This document shows positions 42,763-53,753 of a DNA stretch of 64,000 bases, piece by piece (position 1 is the stretch's first letter; the number at the start of each line of letters is the position of its first letter). The DNA is from Bradyrhizobium sp. AZCC 1693 (GTDB taxonomy: Bacteria; Pseudomonadota; Alphaproteobacteria; Rhizobiales; Xanthobacteraceae): assembly GCF_036924745.1 (NCBI RefSeq), contig NZ_JAZHSD010000001.1:6571001-6635000 (forward strand). Reading direction: 5' to 3'. Below the pieces are notes generated by a model. It did no database searches. It saw nothing but the letters and a program-made list of their open reading frames with translations, and was not told the DNA's origin. A program made the position numbers and the translations under genes.

Positions 42763-43695
42763 ATGATGACGGATCTTGCCGTCGCTGGACGCTCCACTAC
42801 GGAATATATTCGCGGGGCCCTCTATGGCCTCGCAGCCGTCACCATCTGGTCCGGATGGATCGTGGTGGCTCGCCTGGGACTCCGGACCAGCCTCACGCCA
42901 TGGGACATCGCTGCGCTTCGCTTTGGCGTGGCCGGTATGCTTCTGCTGCCCTTCGTGATGCGCAGGGGGCTCGCGCTCGAGCGGCTCGGCTGGATCGGGC
43001 TGGCGGCGATCGTGATCGGCGGCAGCGCTCCTGTCCTGCTGGCGAACGCAGGTCTGTTGTTCGCGCCTGCGGCGCATGCGGGCGCGCTGTTTCCCGGGGT
43101 GATGCCACTGGCGGTAGCGCTTCTTGCTGCGGCCATCCTGCACGAGCCGTTTACCGACGCGAAAAAGATTGGCTTCGTGCTGATCCTGCTTGGCGTTTTT
43201 GGCATCGCCTGGGGGACTGGCGGCGCAGTCGGGTCCGCGCAGACCGTCGGGCACGCGCTGTTTCTCGGTTCTGCCGTGGCCTGGGCCTGTTACACGGTCG
43301 CGATGCGTCGCGCGCGGCTCGATGGCCTGCATGCGGCGGGCATCACCGCGGTCGGCGCCTTGTTTCTCTACATGCCGGTGTATTTCGTCGTGGAGGGGGG
43401 CAGTCTCGCCAAAGCCCCGTGGGGCGATCTGGCGCTTCAAGTGTTCGTGCAGGGGCTTCTGACGGCTATTGTTTCACTGGTCTTCTACGGACGGGCAGTC
43501 CGCATTCTCGGCGCCTCCAGCGGTGCCGCGTTCGCCGCGTTGTCGCCGGCGATGACTGCCGTCATGGCGATTCCAATTCTGGGTGAGTGGCCGACGGCAG
43601 TGGACTGGATTGCCATCGCCGGTGTTTCTGTCGGCGTTTACGTCGTGAGCGGAGGTCCGCTGCCGAGATGGCTGAGCGCGTCGATCAATTTGTAG
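42763..43695 (+). CDS. EamA/DMT-family transporter
   Basis: 310-aa inner-membrane protein with ten hydrophobic segments arranged as two five-helix EamA repeats. The first repeat contains GLRTSLTPWDIAALRFGVAGMLL and the second GASSGAAFAALSPAMTAVMAIPILGEWPTAVDWIAIAGVS, the typical late-repeat proline/acid pattern. Family members export amino acids or other metabolites. It is divergent from the CGNR regulator and is followed by glpD after about 110 bases, but the glp operator candidates in that gap argue for a separate promoter for glpD. Confidence 0.88.
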   Translation: MMTDLAVAGRSTTEYIRGALYGLAAVTIWSGWIVVARLGLRTSLTPWDIAALRFGVAGMLLLPFVMRRGLALERLGWIGLAAIVIGGSAPVLLANAGLLFAPAAHAGALFPGVMPLAVALLAAAILHEPFTDAKKIGFVLILLGVFGIAWGTGGAVGSAQTVGHALFLGSAVAWACYTVAMRRARLDGLHAAGITAVGALFLYMPVYFVVEGGSLAKAPWGDLALQVFVQGLLTAIVSLVFYGRAVRILGASSGAAFAALSPAMTAVMAIPILGEWPTAVDWIAIAGVSVGVYVVSGGPLPRWLSASINL

Positions 43696-43715
43696 ACTTC
43701 CCCCTCGAGTTCCCC

Positions 43716-43764
43716 GCTTTCGTCTTGCTTTCGTTTTTGTTTGTGATTAACTCTCATCCGAAAG
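43716..43764 (+). promoter_or_regulatory. TTTCG boxes upstream of glpD, possible DeoR/GlpR operator
   Basis: GCTTTCGT occurs twice, at 43716 and 43727, exactly 11 bases apart (one helical turn), followed by TTTTGTTTGTGATT and an opposite-facing CGAAAG at 43759-43764. E. coli GlpR boxes have a TTCG core, and DeoR-family repressors often bind repeated half-sites. The cluster lies 45-93 bases before the glpD start. Confidence 0.45.
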
Positions 43765-43808
43765 TAAAATCGCCGAAGTGAAGAGGCGATCGCCGGGGAA
43801 GCGTTTCG

Positions 43809-45353
43809 TTGGACAGGGTATTCGATCTCGCCATTATCGGAGGCGGCATCAATGGCTGCGGCATCGCGCGCGATGCGGTGGGCCGGGGCAATTCCGTTTT
43901 CTTGTGTGAAATGAACGACTTGGCGAGCGGGACGTCGTCCTGGTCGACCAAGCTGGTGCATGGCGGCTTACGCTATCTCGAATATTATGAGTTCCGGCTG
44001 GTCCGTGAGGCGCTGATTGAGCGCGAAATCCTCTGGCAGATCGCGCCCCATATCATCAGGCCGCTGCGTTTCGTTTTGCCACACCACGCAGGGCTGCGCC
44101 CGGCCTGGCTGCTCAGGCTAGGGTTGTTCCTCTACGACCATATCGGGGGCCGGCACCTGCTGCCGCCGACCCGCTCGGTCGATCTCGCCCATGACGAAGT
44201 GGGAAAACCCTTGATCGCCAACCGCTACAAGCGTGGCTTCGAATATTCCGACTGCTTCGTCGACGACGCGCGCCTCGTCGTGCTGACGGCGCGGGATGCT
44301 GCCGATCGCGGCGCCGAAATCCACACCCGCACGCGCGCGGTCGAGATCAGGCAGGTCGACGGCGTCTGGCAGGTCACCGTCGAGAATACGATCAGTGGAG
44401 AGCGCACAACCATCCGGGCGCGCGGGCTGGTCAATGCCGGCGGCCCATGGGTCGAGCAGGTGCTGTCGTCAGGCTCCGGCGTCAACGCGCGGGCAAAAGT
44501 GCGGCTGGTGCAGGGCTCGCACATCGTGGTGCGCAAGCTCTATGAGCACGACCGCGCCTACATGTTCCAGAACGCCGACGGCCGCATCATCTTCGTCATT
44601 CCCTATCAGGACGATTTCACGCTGATCGGCACCACCGATCGCGATTACGACGGCGATCCGGCCAAGGTAAAAGCCAGCCCAGAGGAGGTTCAATATCTCT
44701 GCGCTTCCGCCAGCGAGTACCTGAAAAAGCCGGTGCTGCCTGCGGATGTGGTCTGGACCTATTCCGGCGTCCGCCCGCTCTATGACGACGGCGCCAGCGA
44801 AGCGAAAGCTGCGACCCGCGATTACGTGTTCGAACTCGATACGCCCGGTGGCGCACCGTTGCTGTCGATCTATGGCGGCAAGATCACGACCTATCGGCGC
44901 CTGGCGGAAGAAGCGCTGGAGCGGCTCGCGCCCTATCTGCGCAGCGCGAAAGAGAAGGAAGGTTGGACCGGCAAGGCGCCGCTGCCCGGCGGCGACATGG
45001 ATGTTTCGGCGGTCGCCGCGCTGGCCGCGGAACTGACGCGGAAATATCCGTTCCTCAGCCCGGCGCATGCCAACCGGCTCGCGCATGCCTATGGCACGCG
45101 CGCCACAAAATTGCTCGGCAGCGCGAAGTCTCTTGCCGATCTCGGCCAATCTTTCGGCGCCACCTTGACGGAGAGTGAAGTCCGCTACCTGATCTCGAAC
45201 GAATGGGCCTGCACCGCCGAAGACGTGGTGTGGCGAAGGTCCAAGCTCGGCCTGCGGCTGTCGGCCGACGAAATCACAGCCCTCGACGAATGGATCAAGG
45301 CCAACAGCGGCTCCGGCGAACGTCCCTTGCGCGAAGCGGGAGGGCGGACATGA
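43809..45353 (+). CDS. glpD: aerobic glycerol-3-phosphate dehydrogenase
   Basis: 514-aa FAD enzyme bound to the inner-membrane face; it oxidises glycerol-3-phosphate to dihydroxyacetone phosphate and feeds electrons to quinone. The FAD motif DLAIIGGGINGCGIARDA is at residues 5-22, SSWSTKLVHGGLRYLEYYEF near 45-64 is the substrate/FAD hallmark, and the C-terminal DAO_C domain (about 385-500) is complete. The start is TTG at 43809. It is the first gene of the glycerol operon, its stop overlapping glpS by four bases (ATGA). Confidence 0.94.
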   Translation: MDRVFDLAIIGGGINGCGIARDAVGRGNSVFLCEMNDLASGTSSWSTKLVHGGLRYLEYYEFRLVREALIEREILWQIAPHIIRPLRFVLPHHAGLRPAWLLRLGLFLYDHIGGRHLLPPTRSVDLAHDEVGKPLIANRYKRGFEYSDCFVDDARLVVLTARDAADRGAEIHTRTRAVEIRQVDGVWQVTVENTISGERTTIRARGLVNAGGPWVEQVLSSGSGVNARAKVRLVQGSHIVVRKLYEHDRAYMFQNADGRIIFVIPYQDDFTLIGTTDRDYDGDPAKVKASPEEVQYLCASASEYLKKPVLPADVVWTYSGVRPLYDDGASEAKAATRDYVFELDTPGGAPLLSIYGGKITTYRRLAEEALERLAPYLRSAKEKEGWTGKAPLPGGDMDVSAVAALAAELTRKYPFLSPAHANRLAHAYGTRATKLLGSAKSLADLGQSFGATLTESEVRYLISNEWACTAEDVVWRRSKLGLRLSADEITALDEWIKANSGSGERPLREAGGRT

Positions 45354-46430
45354 GCGTCACGCTCGAACATGTCACGCGGACCGTGGACGGCATCCCGACC
45401 ATTCGCGATGTCTCGCTCACGCTCGAGCGCGGCACGCTGAGCGTGCTGCTCGGACCGACGCTGTCGGGCAAGACGTCGATCATGCGGTTGTTGGCTGGTC
45501 TGGATAAGCCTGCGACCGGCCGCGTGCTGGTCGACGGCAAGGACGTCACCGGCGCCGACGTGCGGCAACGTTCGGTCGCGATGGTCTATCAGCAGTTCAT
45601 CAACTATCCCTCGCTGACGGTTTACGAGAACATCGCTTCGCCCCTGCGGGTGCAGGGCAGGCCGCGCGAGGAAATCGACCGGCGCGTCCAGGAGGCCGCG
45701 AAACTGCTGCGGCTCGAGCCCTATCTGAAGCGCACGCCGCTGCAGCTTTCCGGCGGCCAGCAGCAGCGCACCGCGATCGCGCGGGCGCTGGTCAAGGGCG
45801 CCGATCTGGTTCTGCTGGACGAGCCGCTCGCCAATCTCGACTATAAGCTTCGCGAGGAGCTGCGCACCGAGCTGCCGCGCATTTTCGAAGCGTCAGGCGC
45901 AATCTTCGTCTATGCAACGACCGAGCCCTCGGAGGCGCTCCTGCTTGGCGGCAATACCGTCTGCATGTGGGAAGGCAAGGTTCTGCAGGCCGGCGACACG
46001 TCGAAGGTCTATCGCCAGCCCGATACGCTGCGGGTGGCGCAGGTGTTCTCCGATCCGCCGCTCAACATCGTCGGTATCGAGAAGAAGAACGGTTCTGTGC
46101 AATATGCCGGCGGCATCCAGGCGCCGGCCACCGGGCTCTATGCGGAGCTTTCCGACGGTCCCTACCGCGTCGGCTTTCGCGCCCATCAACTCGAAGTGGC
46201 CAGCGGCATCGCCGGACGCCACGCCTTTCATGCCACCGTCACCGTGACCGAGATCACCGGTTCGGAAAGTTTTGTGCATCTTAACCGCGGGTGCCTCGAA
46301 CTGGGTTGCAGTGCTGCCGGGCGTGCATGAATACGAGCCCGGCCATTTGCTCGATGCCGTGCTCGATCCCGACAATGTTTTCGTGTTCGACGCCGGCGAC
46401 CGTCTGGTCGCTGCGCCTGGCAAAGCTTGA
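45350..46430 (+). pseudogene. glpS: glycerol ABC transporter ATP-binding protein GlpS, frameshifted near the C-terminus
   Basis: One of two ATPases of the rhizobial glycerol importer. Walker A is LLGPTLSGKTS (near residue 38), the signature LSGGQQQR (near 137) and Walker B LLDEPLANLD are intact. The frame is correct to SFVHLNRG at about 46290 but then stops at 46330. One extra G in the run at 46289-46291 explains this: without it the frame continues ASNWVAVLPGVHEYEPGH through FVFDAGDRLVAAPGKA to 46430, giving 359 aa. The nucleotide-binding domain is whole; only the end of the regulatory/TOBE-like part is lost. Confidence 0.88.
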
Positions 46431-46442
46431 GGGAGATGCAGC

Positions 46443-47528
46443 ATGGCTCGCATTGACCTCGTCGATCTCGCGCACTCCTACGGCGGCAATGACGCGCCGG
46501 AGGAATCGTTTGCGCTCAAGCCGGTGACCATGACGTGGCGGCAGGGCGGCGCCTATGCGCTGCTCGGCCCGTCCGGCTGCGGCAAGACCACGCTGCTCAA
46601 CCTGATCTCCGGCATCGTCACGCCGTCGCGCGGACAGATCCTGTTCGACGGCGCCGACATTACACCGCTGTCAACCCAGAAGCGCAACATTGCGCAGGTG
46701 TTCCAGTTTCCCGTGATCTACGACACTATGACGGTCGGACAGAACCTCGCATTCCCCTTGCAGAACCGCGGCGTGCCGAAGGCCGAGGTCGAGGCGCGGG
46801 TGAGGCAGATCGCCGATCTGCTCGACCTCACGTTCTATCTCGACCGTAAGGCGACGCGCCTGACTGCCGACGCCAAGCAGAAGATTTCGCTCGGCCGCGG
46901 CCTCGTCCGTTCCGACGTCGCCGCGGTGCTGTTCGACGAACCGCTGACGGTGATCGATCCCGAGCTGAAATGGCAGTTGCGCTCAAAACTAAAGGCGCTG
47001 CACCGCGAGCTCGATCTCACGATGATCTATGTCACCCATGACCAGACCGAGGCGCTGACCTTCGCCGACACCGTCGTCGTCATGCATGACGGCCGCGTGG
47101 TGCAGAGCGGCACGCCGGCCGAATTGTTCGACAAGCCCGCGCATACTTTCGTCGGTTATTTCATCGGCTCGCCCGGCATGAACATAGTTCCGGCTGACGT
47201 GAGCGGGCACGAGGCGCGCATCGACGGTCATGTCATCGGCCTGCATCGCAATTACGGCGTGCTGCCGTCTGGCGCCAAGATCGAGATCGGCGTACGGCCG
47301 GAATTCGTCAACGTCGCGGCTCCCGCGTCCGGCCTGTTGTCGGCCACGATCGAGCGCATCGACGATCTAGGCCGCGTCCGCTTCGCTCGCGTTCGCATCG
47401 GCGATGCAAAATTCGCCGCCCGCGTGCCATCAGGATTTTCCGTGCCCGACAACTCGGTCGGGCTCGTATTCGATCCGGCGCACGTGCACGTCTATGCCGA
47501 CAGCCGTCTGGTCGAGGGGGTAGCCTGA
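46443..47528 (+). CDS. glpT: glycerol ABC transporter ATP-binding protein GlpT
   Basis: 361-aa second ATPase of the glycerol importer. Walker A GPSGCGKTT (near residue 40) and Walker B VLFDEPLTVIDPELK are normal, but the signature motif that should read LSGGQ is LTADAKQKISLGRG (around 138-151), as in the usual rhizobial GlpT (known from that family). This implies one of the two composite ATP sites is non-canonical. A TOBE-like C-terminal region follows. It starts 12 bases after the corrected end of glpS and its stop overlaps the first base of glpP. Confidence 0.9.
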   Translation: MARIDLVDLAHSYGGNDAPEESFALKPVTMTWRQGGAYALLGPSGCGKTTLLNLISGIVTPSRGQILFDGADITPLSTQKRNIAQVFQFPVIYDTMTVGQNLAFPLQNRGVPKAEVEARVRQIADLLDLTFYLDRKATRLTADAKQKISLGRGLVRSDVAAVLFDEPLTVIDPELKWQLRSKLKALHRELDLTMIYVTHDQTEALTFADTVVVMHDGRVVQSGTPAELFDKPAHTFVGYFIGSPGMNIVPADVSGHEARIDGHVIGLHRNYGVLPSGAKIEIGVRPEFVNVAAPASGLLSATIERIDDLGRVRFARVRIGDAKFAARVPSGFSVPDNSVGLVFDPAHVHVYADSRLVEGVA

Positions 47529-48430
47529 TGGACAAGACCATCAACCAGAAGGCCTGGTTCCTGGTGCTGCCGGTATTCGCGGTGGTGGCGTTCTCCGCGG
47601 TGCTGCCGCTGATGACGGTCGTGAATTATTCGATGCAGGACACGTTCGGCAACAATCAGTTTTTCTGGAACGGCGTCGGCTGGTTCAAGGAATTGCTCGA
47701 TCCCTCGACCGATCTCGGCGGGCGCTTCCTGGCCTCGCTCGGCCGCAACCTGCTGTTCTCCGCCATCATTCTGGCGATCGAGGTGCCGCTCGGCATCGTG
47801 GTGGCGCTGTCGATGCCGCGCGAGGGCTGGACCGTTGCCGTATGCCTTGTGATCCTGGCGCTGCCGCTGCTGATCCCGTGGAACGTGGTCGGAACGATCT
47901 GGCAGATTTTCGGCCGGCCCGACATCGGCCTGCTTGGCTATACGCTCAACGGTCTCGGCTTCGACTACAATTACGTCTCCAACGAGTTCGATGCCTGGGC
48001 CACCGTCATCGTGATGGACGTGTGGCACTGGACCAGCCTCGTTGCGCTGCTGTGCTACGCAGGGCTGAAGTCGATTCCCGACGCCTATTACCAGGCGGCG
48101 CAGATCGACGGCGCCTCGCGCTGGGCGGTGTTCAAGGCGATACAATTGCCGAAGATGAACCGTGTGCTGCTGATCGCGGTGCTGCTGCGCTTCATGGACA
48201 GTTTCATGATCTACACCGAGCCGTTCGTGGTGACCGGCGGCGGACCGGGCAACTCGACCACCTTCGTTTCGATCGAACTGGTCAAGATCGCGCTCGGGCA
48301 GTTCGACCTCGGCAAGGCCGCGGCACTTTCGCTAGTCTACAATCTGATCATCCTGATCGTGTGCTGGATCTTCTACACCGTGATGACCAACGCCGGGGCC
48401 GAGCGTCCCGCCAAGAAGGGAGGCGCCTGA
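47528..48430 (+). CDS. glpP: glycerol ABC transporter permease GlpP
   Basis: 300-aa inner-membrane subunit of the CUT1 (MalF-like) type with about six helices. The cytoplasmic EAA loop is in YYQAAQIDGASRWAVFKAIQLPKM (near residues 190-213) and precedes the last helices. It shares one base with glpT and glpQ at its ends (ATGG and TGATG joints), consistent with tight translational coupling. With glpQ it makes the channel through which glycerol enters. The TGATG joint at 48428-48432 begins glpQ. Confidence 0.93.
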   Translation: MDKTINQKAWFLVLPVFAVVAFSAVLPLMTVVNYSMQDTFGNNQFFWNGVGWFKELLDPSTDLGGRFLASLGRNLLFSAIILAIEVPLGIVVALSMPREGWTVAVCLVILALPLLIPWNVVGTIWQIFGRPDIGLLGYTLNGLGFDYNYVSNEFDAWATVIVMDVWHWTSLVALLCYAGLKSIPDAYYQAAQIDGASRWAVFKAIQLPKMNRVLLIAVLLRFMDSFMIYTEPFVVTGGGPGNSTTFVSIELVKIALGQFDLGKAAALSLVYNLIILIVCWIFYTVMTNAGAERPAKKGGA

Positions 48431-49236
48431 TGCATTCGATTCCCGGCCGCCGCCTCATCATCTCGCTGTTCCTGATCTTCCTGCTGTTGCCGATCTACTG
48501 GCTCGTCAATATGAGCTTCAAGACCAACAGCGAGATCGTCACCACCATGACGCTGTGGCCGCACCAGCCGACGCTGGAAAACTACAAGCGCATCTTCACC
48601 GACGAGAGCTGGTATTCCGGCTACATCAACTCGCTGAGCTATGTGCTGATCAACACCGTGATTTCGATCGCGGTGGCGTTGCCGGCGGCCTACGGCTTCT
48701 CGCGCTACCGCTTCCTCGGCGACAAGCATCTGTTCTTCTGGCTGCTCTCGAACCGCATGGCGCCGGCGGCGGTCTATGCGCTGCCGTTCTTCAATCTCTA
48801 TTCGGCGATCAATCTGTTCGATACGCCCTGGGCGGTCGCGCTCGCGCATTGCATCTTCAATGTGCCGCTGGCGGTCTGGATTCTCGAAGGCTTCGTCTCC
48901 GGCGTGCCGCGCGAGATCGACGAGACCGCGTTCCTCGACGGCTATTCGTTCCCGCGCTTCTTCATCAAGATCCTGGTGCCGCTGATCGCGAGCGGCATCG
49001 GCGTCGCCGCGTTCTTCTGCTTCATGTTCTCCTGGGTCGAGTTGCTGCTGGCGCGCACCTTGACGTCAGTCAACGCCAAGCCGATCTCGGCGATCATGAC
49101 CCGCACGGTCTCGGCCGCCGGCATGGATTGGGGCCTGCTGGCTGCGGCCGGCGTGCTCACCATCATCCCGGGCGCCCTGGTGATCTGGTTCGTCCGCAAC
49201 TACATCGCGCGCGGCTTTGCGCTCGGTCGGGTGTAG
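48430..49236 (+). CDS. glpQ: glycerol ABC transporter permease GlpQ
   Basis: 268-aa MalG-like inner-membrane permease. About six helices are visible: LIISLFLIFLLLPIYWLV first, then loops with the conserved LPAAYGFSRYRF and the EAA motif EIDETAFLDGYSFPRFFIKILVPL (near 160-183). The start overlaps the glpP stop. A longer open frame upstream (from 47842) is only a shadow of glpP. It is followed by a short glpU gene nine bases on. Confidence 0.93.
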   Translation: MHSIPGRRLIISLFLIFLLLPIYWLVNMSFKTNSEIVTTMTLWPHQPTLENYKRIFTDESWYSGYINSLSYVLINTVISIAVALPAAYGFSRYRFLGDKHLFFWLLSNRMAPAAVYALPFFNLYSAINLFDTPWAVALAHCIFNVPLAVWILEGFVSGVPREIDETAFLDGYSFPRFFIKILVPLIASGIGVAAFFCFMFSWVELLLARTLTSVNAKPISAIMTRTVSAAGMDWGLLAAAGVLTIIPGALVIWFVRNYIARGFALGRV

Positions 49237-49245
49237 GGGGCGCAT

Positions 49246-49572
49246 ATGGAACATATCGCATGGATGGCCTGGACGCTGCCGACCGCGATTTTCTTCGTGA
49301 TGCTGGCGCTGACATTGGGGGCGATGACCTGGCTTGCGGTCGCCTATCCCGAAGCCGAGCGGGTCGGCGTGTTGCGCATCCCGACCACGCGCGGCGACCG
49401 GCTGTTCATTTCGCTGGTGCTCGCCGCCGTCATCCATCTGTTGTGGATTGCCTTTGTCGGTACCGACCCGCTTCTGACGCTGCCGATCGGGGAGGGCGTT
49501 GAGATTTCGAGCCTGTGGCTCGCAACCGTAATTTCGCTTCTATCGGCCGTTGCGATTTTCCGCACCGTCTAG
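49246..49572 (+). CDS. glpU: glycerol transporter small membrane subunit GlpU (DUF2160)
   Basis: 108-aa protein of the DUF2160 family with three hydrophobic segments (about residues 11-33, 45-70 and 85-105): AIFFVMLALTLGAMTWLAVAYP, LFISLVLAAVIHLLWIAFVG and WLATVISLLSAVAIFRTV. The gene regularly sits between the permease and binding-protein genes of rhizobial glycerol operons, and this is that position here. Its role is unknown; it may stabilise the permease complex. It lies nine bases after glpQ. Confidence 0.9.
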   Translation: MEHIAWMAWTLPTAIFFVMLALTLGAMTWLAVAYPEAERVGVLRIPTTRGDRLFISLVLAAVIHLLWIAFVGTDPLLTLPIGEGVEISSLWLATVISLLSAVAIFRTV

Positions 49573-49646
49573 GAAGTGAAAAAGAGCAGATCCGGGATCA
49601 ACCCGGGCCTGAGTTTTGTTTTGTCGCTGCAACCGGAGGATCCAAC

Positions 49647-51443
<1,797 letters not shown>

Positions 51444-51608
51444 GCCTACCATCGTGTCCCGGACGCGATGCGGCGCCCTTGCGCCGCTTCGCAGGGCCGG
51501 GACCCGGATTGCGGATGGACCCCGGAACAGCAGCGCACCGCTACGCGCTGCGCAGCATCCGGGGAACATAAGCGAAAGGCCGGGAGCGATCCCAGCCTTT
51601 TTTCTTTC

Positions 51609-51687
51609 CGTCATTGCGAGCGAAGCGAAGCAATCCATCGTGCGGCATAACGGACGGATGGATTGCTTCGCTTCGCTCGCAATGACG
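51609..51687. repeat. REP-like palindrome CGTCATTGCGAGCGAAGCGAAG...
   Basis: Perfect outer arms CGTCATTGCGAGCGAAGCGA and its reverse complement at 51668-51687, with an AAGCAATCCATC / GGATGGATTGCTTCG inner continuation and a short loop. This is the same family as the copy at 24306-24382. It lies between the converging glpV and old-yellow-enzyme genes and could terminate both. Confidence 0.85.
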
Positions 51688-51697
51688 GCGAGAGCCC

Positions 51698-52798
51698 TCA
51701 CTCCGCCGCCTGCGCAGCCCCAAGCGTCGGATAGTCCGTATAGCCCTTCGCGCCGCCGCCGTAGAACGTCGCCTTGTCCCACTCGTTCAGCGGTGCGCCC
51801 TTCTTCAACCTCTCGACCAGGTCGGGGTTCGAGATGAACGGTTTTCCAAATGCGATCAGGTCGGCGGCGTCAGCCTCGAGCACCTTGGTCGCGAGATCGA
51901 AATCGTAGCCGTTGTTGGCGACGTAGGCGCCGCTGAACCGCTTGCGCAACGAAGCGTAATCGAACGGCGCGACGTCGCGCGGGCCGCCGGTGGCGCCTTC
52001 GATGACGTGGATGTAGGTCAGCTTCAGCGCATTGAGCCCATCCACGATGTGATCGAAGAGAGGCTGCGGATTGCTATCGCTCACGTCATTGGCCGGCGTC
52101 ACCGGCGAGATGCGGATGCCAGTGCGTTCAGGGCCCGCCACCGCGGCTACCACCTTGGAAACTTCCAGCATCAGCTTGGCGCGGTTCTCGATCGATCCAC
52201 CATAGGCATCGGTGCGTTTGTTGGTGCCGTCCTTGGCGAACTGATCCAGCAGATAGCCGTTGGCGCCGTGGATCTCGATACCGTCGAAACCGGCGGCCAG
52301 CGCATTCTCGGTGCCGCGCTTGAAATCCTCGATGATATCAGGAATCTCCGACAGCTCGAGCGCGCGCGGCTCGGAGATCTCGGTGAAGGTGCCGTTGACG
52401 AACGTCTTGCCCTTGGCGCGGATCGCGGATGGCGCCACCGGCTTGCCGCCGCCGGGCTGCAGCGTCGAGTGCGAGATGCGGCCGACATGCCAGATCTGGA
52501 TGAAGATGCGCCCGCCTTTTTCGTGCACGCGATCGGTCACCTTGCGCCAGCCGGCGACCTGCTCCTTCGAATAGATGCCAGGCGTATCCTGATAGCCCTG
52601 GCCCTGCTGAGAAACCTGGCTGGCTTCCGTGATGAGGAGGCCTGCCGAGGCGCGCTGCCCGTAATAGTCCACCGCCAGCGGGCTCGGCACCATGCCGGGC
52701 GGCACCGCGCGGTTGCGGGTCAGCGGCGCCATCGCGAAGCGGTTCGGAAGCGTGATCGGGCCAAGCTTGAAGGGCTCGAACAGTTTGGTCTGGCTCAT
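51698..52798 (-). CDS. old yellow enzyme / alkene reductase (NemA-like)
   Basis: 366-aa FMN flavoprotein that reduces activated alkenes, nitrate esters or quinones with NAD(P)H. The TIM-barrel start LFEPFKLGPITLPNRFAMAPLTRNRA, the ITEASQVSQQGQGY segment, the active-site pair His/Asn in EIHGANGYLLDQF and GKPFISNPDL near the end are all present. The start is ATG 52798; the long open frame upstream is not supported. It is the last gene before the converging glycerol operon. A gap of 350 bases follows to the SPFH gene, with no gene seen in it. Confidence 0.92.
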   Translation of the reverse strand: MSQTKLFEPFKLGPITLPNRFAMAPLTRNRAVPPGMVPSPLAVDYYGQRASAGLLITEASQVSQQGQGYQDTPGIYSKEQVAGWRKVTDRVHEKGGRIFIQIWHVGRISHSTLQPGGGKPVAPSAIRAKGKTFVNGTFTEISEPRALELSEIPDIIEDFKRGTENALAAGFDGIEIHGANGYLLDQFAKDGTNKRTDAYGGSIENRAKLMLEVSKVVAAVAGPERTGIRISPVTPANDVSDSNPQPLFDHIVDGLNALKLTYIHVIEGATGGPRDVAPFDYASLRKRFSGAYVANNGYDFDLATKVLEADAADLIAFGKPFISNPDLVERLKKGAPLNEWDKATFYGGGAKGYTDYPTLGAAQAAE

Positions 52799-53150
52799 GT
52801 CTGATATGTCCGGGTGAATGATGATAGGGGAGAGTTGGGCATTGCGGGCAATTCTCGCAATCCCGGAAGCCATTCGGCTTGCGCAGACGAGCTGCGCCCG
52901 ATCCCGGCGAGATGGCCGGCGCCGGGAAACGGCGTATGCGCATGCGTAGCAGGATTCATTCGAAATCAGGAATCGCGCAGCATAGGCTGCCTCCAGGCCC
53001 GCGCCCTGGTGGCCGAACGGCGCTGTCGGCGCGGAATCGGCCCGCCTTGGGCTGGCGCCGCGGTCGGTCGGGGAATCGATGAAGCCGGGCGCGATCACAT
53101 TGCCGCGAATGCCTTTTTATTCAGCGCCACGCCCGTTGGCGCGGCACGAG
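52799..53150. other. intergenic region, no gene recognised
   Basis: 352 bases between the old-yellow-enzyme start and the stop of the SPFH-like gene, both on the minus strand. Only overlapping shadow frames are present. It should hold the promoter of the old-yellow-enzyme gene, but no clear -35/-10 pair or operator could be named. Confidence 0.4.
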
Positions 53151-53753
53151 CTATTCCGCCGCAAATCCCATTCGCCTGCTGTCCAATTCCACGATGGGCC
53201 CTGCGGAATCGACCTGCAGCAGTTCGAATGTCAGGCATTCGCAACCGATGGCGCGCAGCACCTGGCTGGCGGCCTTCTGCGCGCTGTTGCTGAAGGTCTG
53301 GTGATCCAGTTGAATTTCGAGGCGCGGTTTTCGGCTGCATACCGCCTTCACGACCGATTGCAGCCGGATGGAGACCTCGTCGCGATAGTTCTGGGTGCTT
53401 TCGAACGAGGCCCGGGGATCGACGATTTGCGTTCGGACGACATAGACGAGGTTGACTGCAATGCGGTCGGCGGAAACGGCGCCTTGCGCAAATCGAAACA
53501 CCTCGGGGCGTCTGTCGATCCGCGCCAGTTGGCGGCTGCCGGCGCGGATCCGGTGCCGGCCGGGCGGCAGGGCCTTTTCAAAACGGCCGTTCCGGTAGAG
53601 CAGGACGGTTTCAAACTGCTGCACACAGACCCGGTCGAAGCCGAGCAGCGTCATGATCCCCTTCCTGAACAGCGTCGAAATCCAGGCCCAGGCACCGGCG
53701 ATCACGGCAATGACGATCAAAGAAAATGCTATCGAGCCCAGAAGTTCACCCAC
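53151..53753 (-). CDS. SPFH/band-7 domain membrane protein
   Basis: 200-aa protein. An N-terminal helix (residues 2-28, GELLGSIAFSLIVIAVIAGAWAWI) anchors it, and the rest is a short SPFH-type domain: VQQFETVLLYRNGRFEKALPPGRHRI, then SADRIAVNLVYVVRTQIVDPRASFESTQNYRDEV. Unlike full flotillins it lacks a long C-terminal coiled coil. GTG at 53753 is preceded by GGAAGGAAG. The family organises membrane microdomains or regulates proteases; no specific role is visible here. Confidence 0.78.
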   Translation of the reverse strand: MGELLGSIAFSLIVIAVIAGAWAWISTLFRKGIMTLLGFDRVCVQQFETVLLYRNGRFEKALPPGRHRIRAGSRQLARIDRRPEVFRFAQGAVSADRIAVNLVYVVRTQIVDPRASFESTQNYRDEVSIRLQSVVKAVCSRKPRLEIQLDHQTFSNSAQKAASQVLRAIGCECLTFELLQVDSAGPIVELDSRRMGFAAE

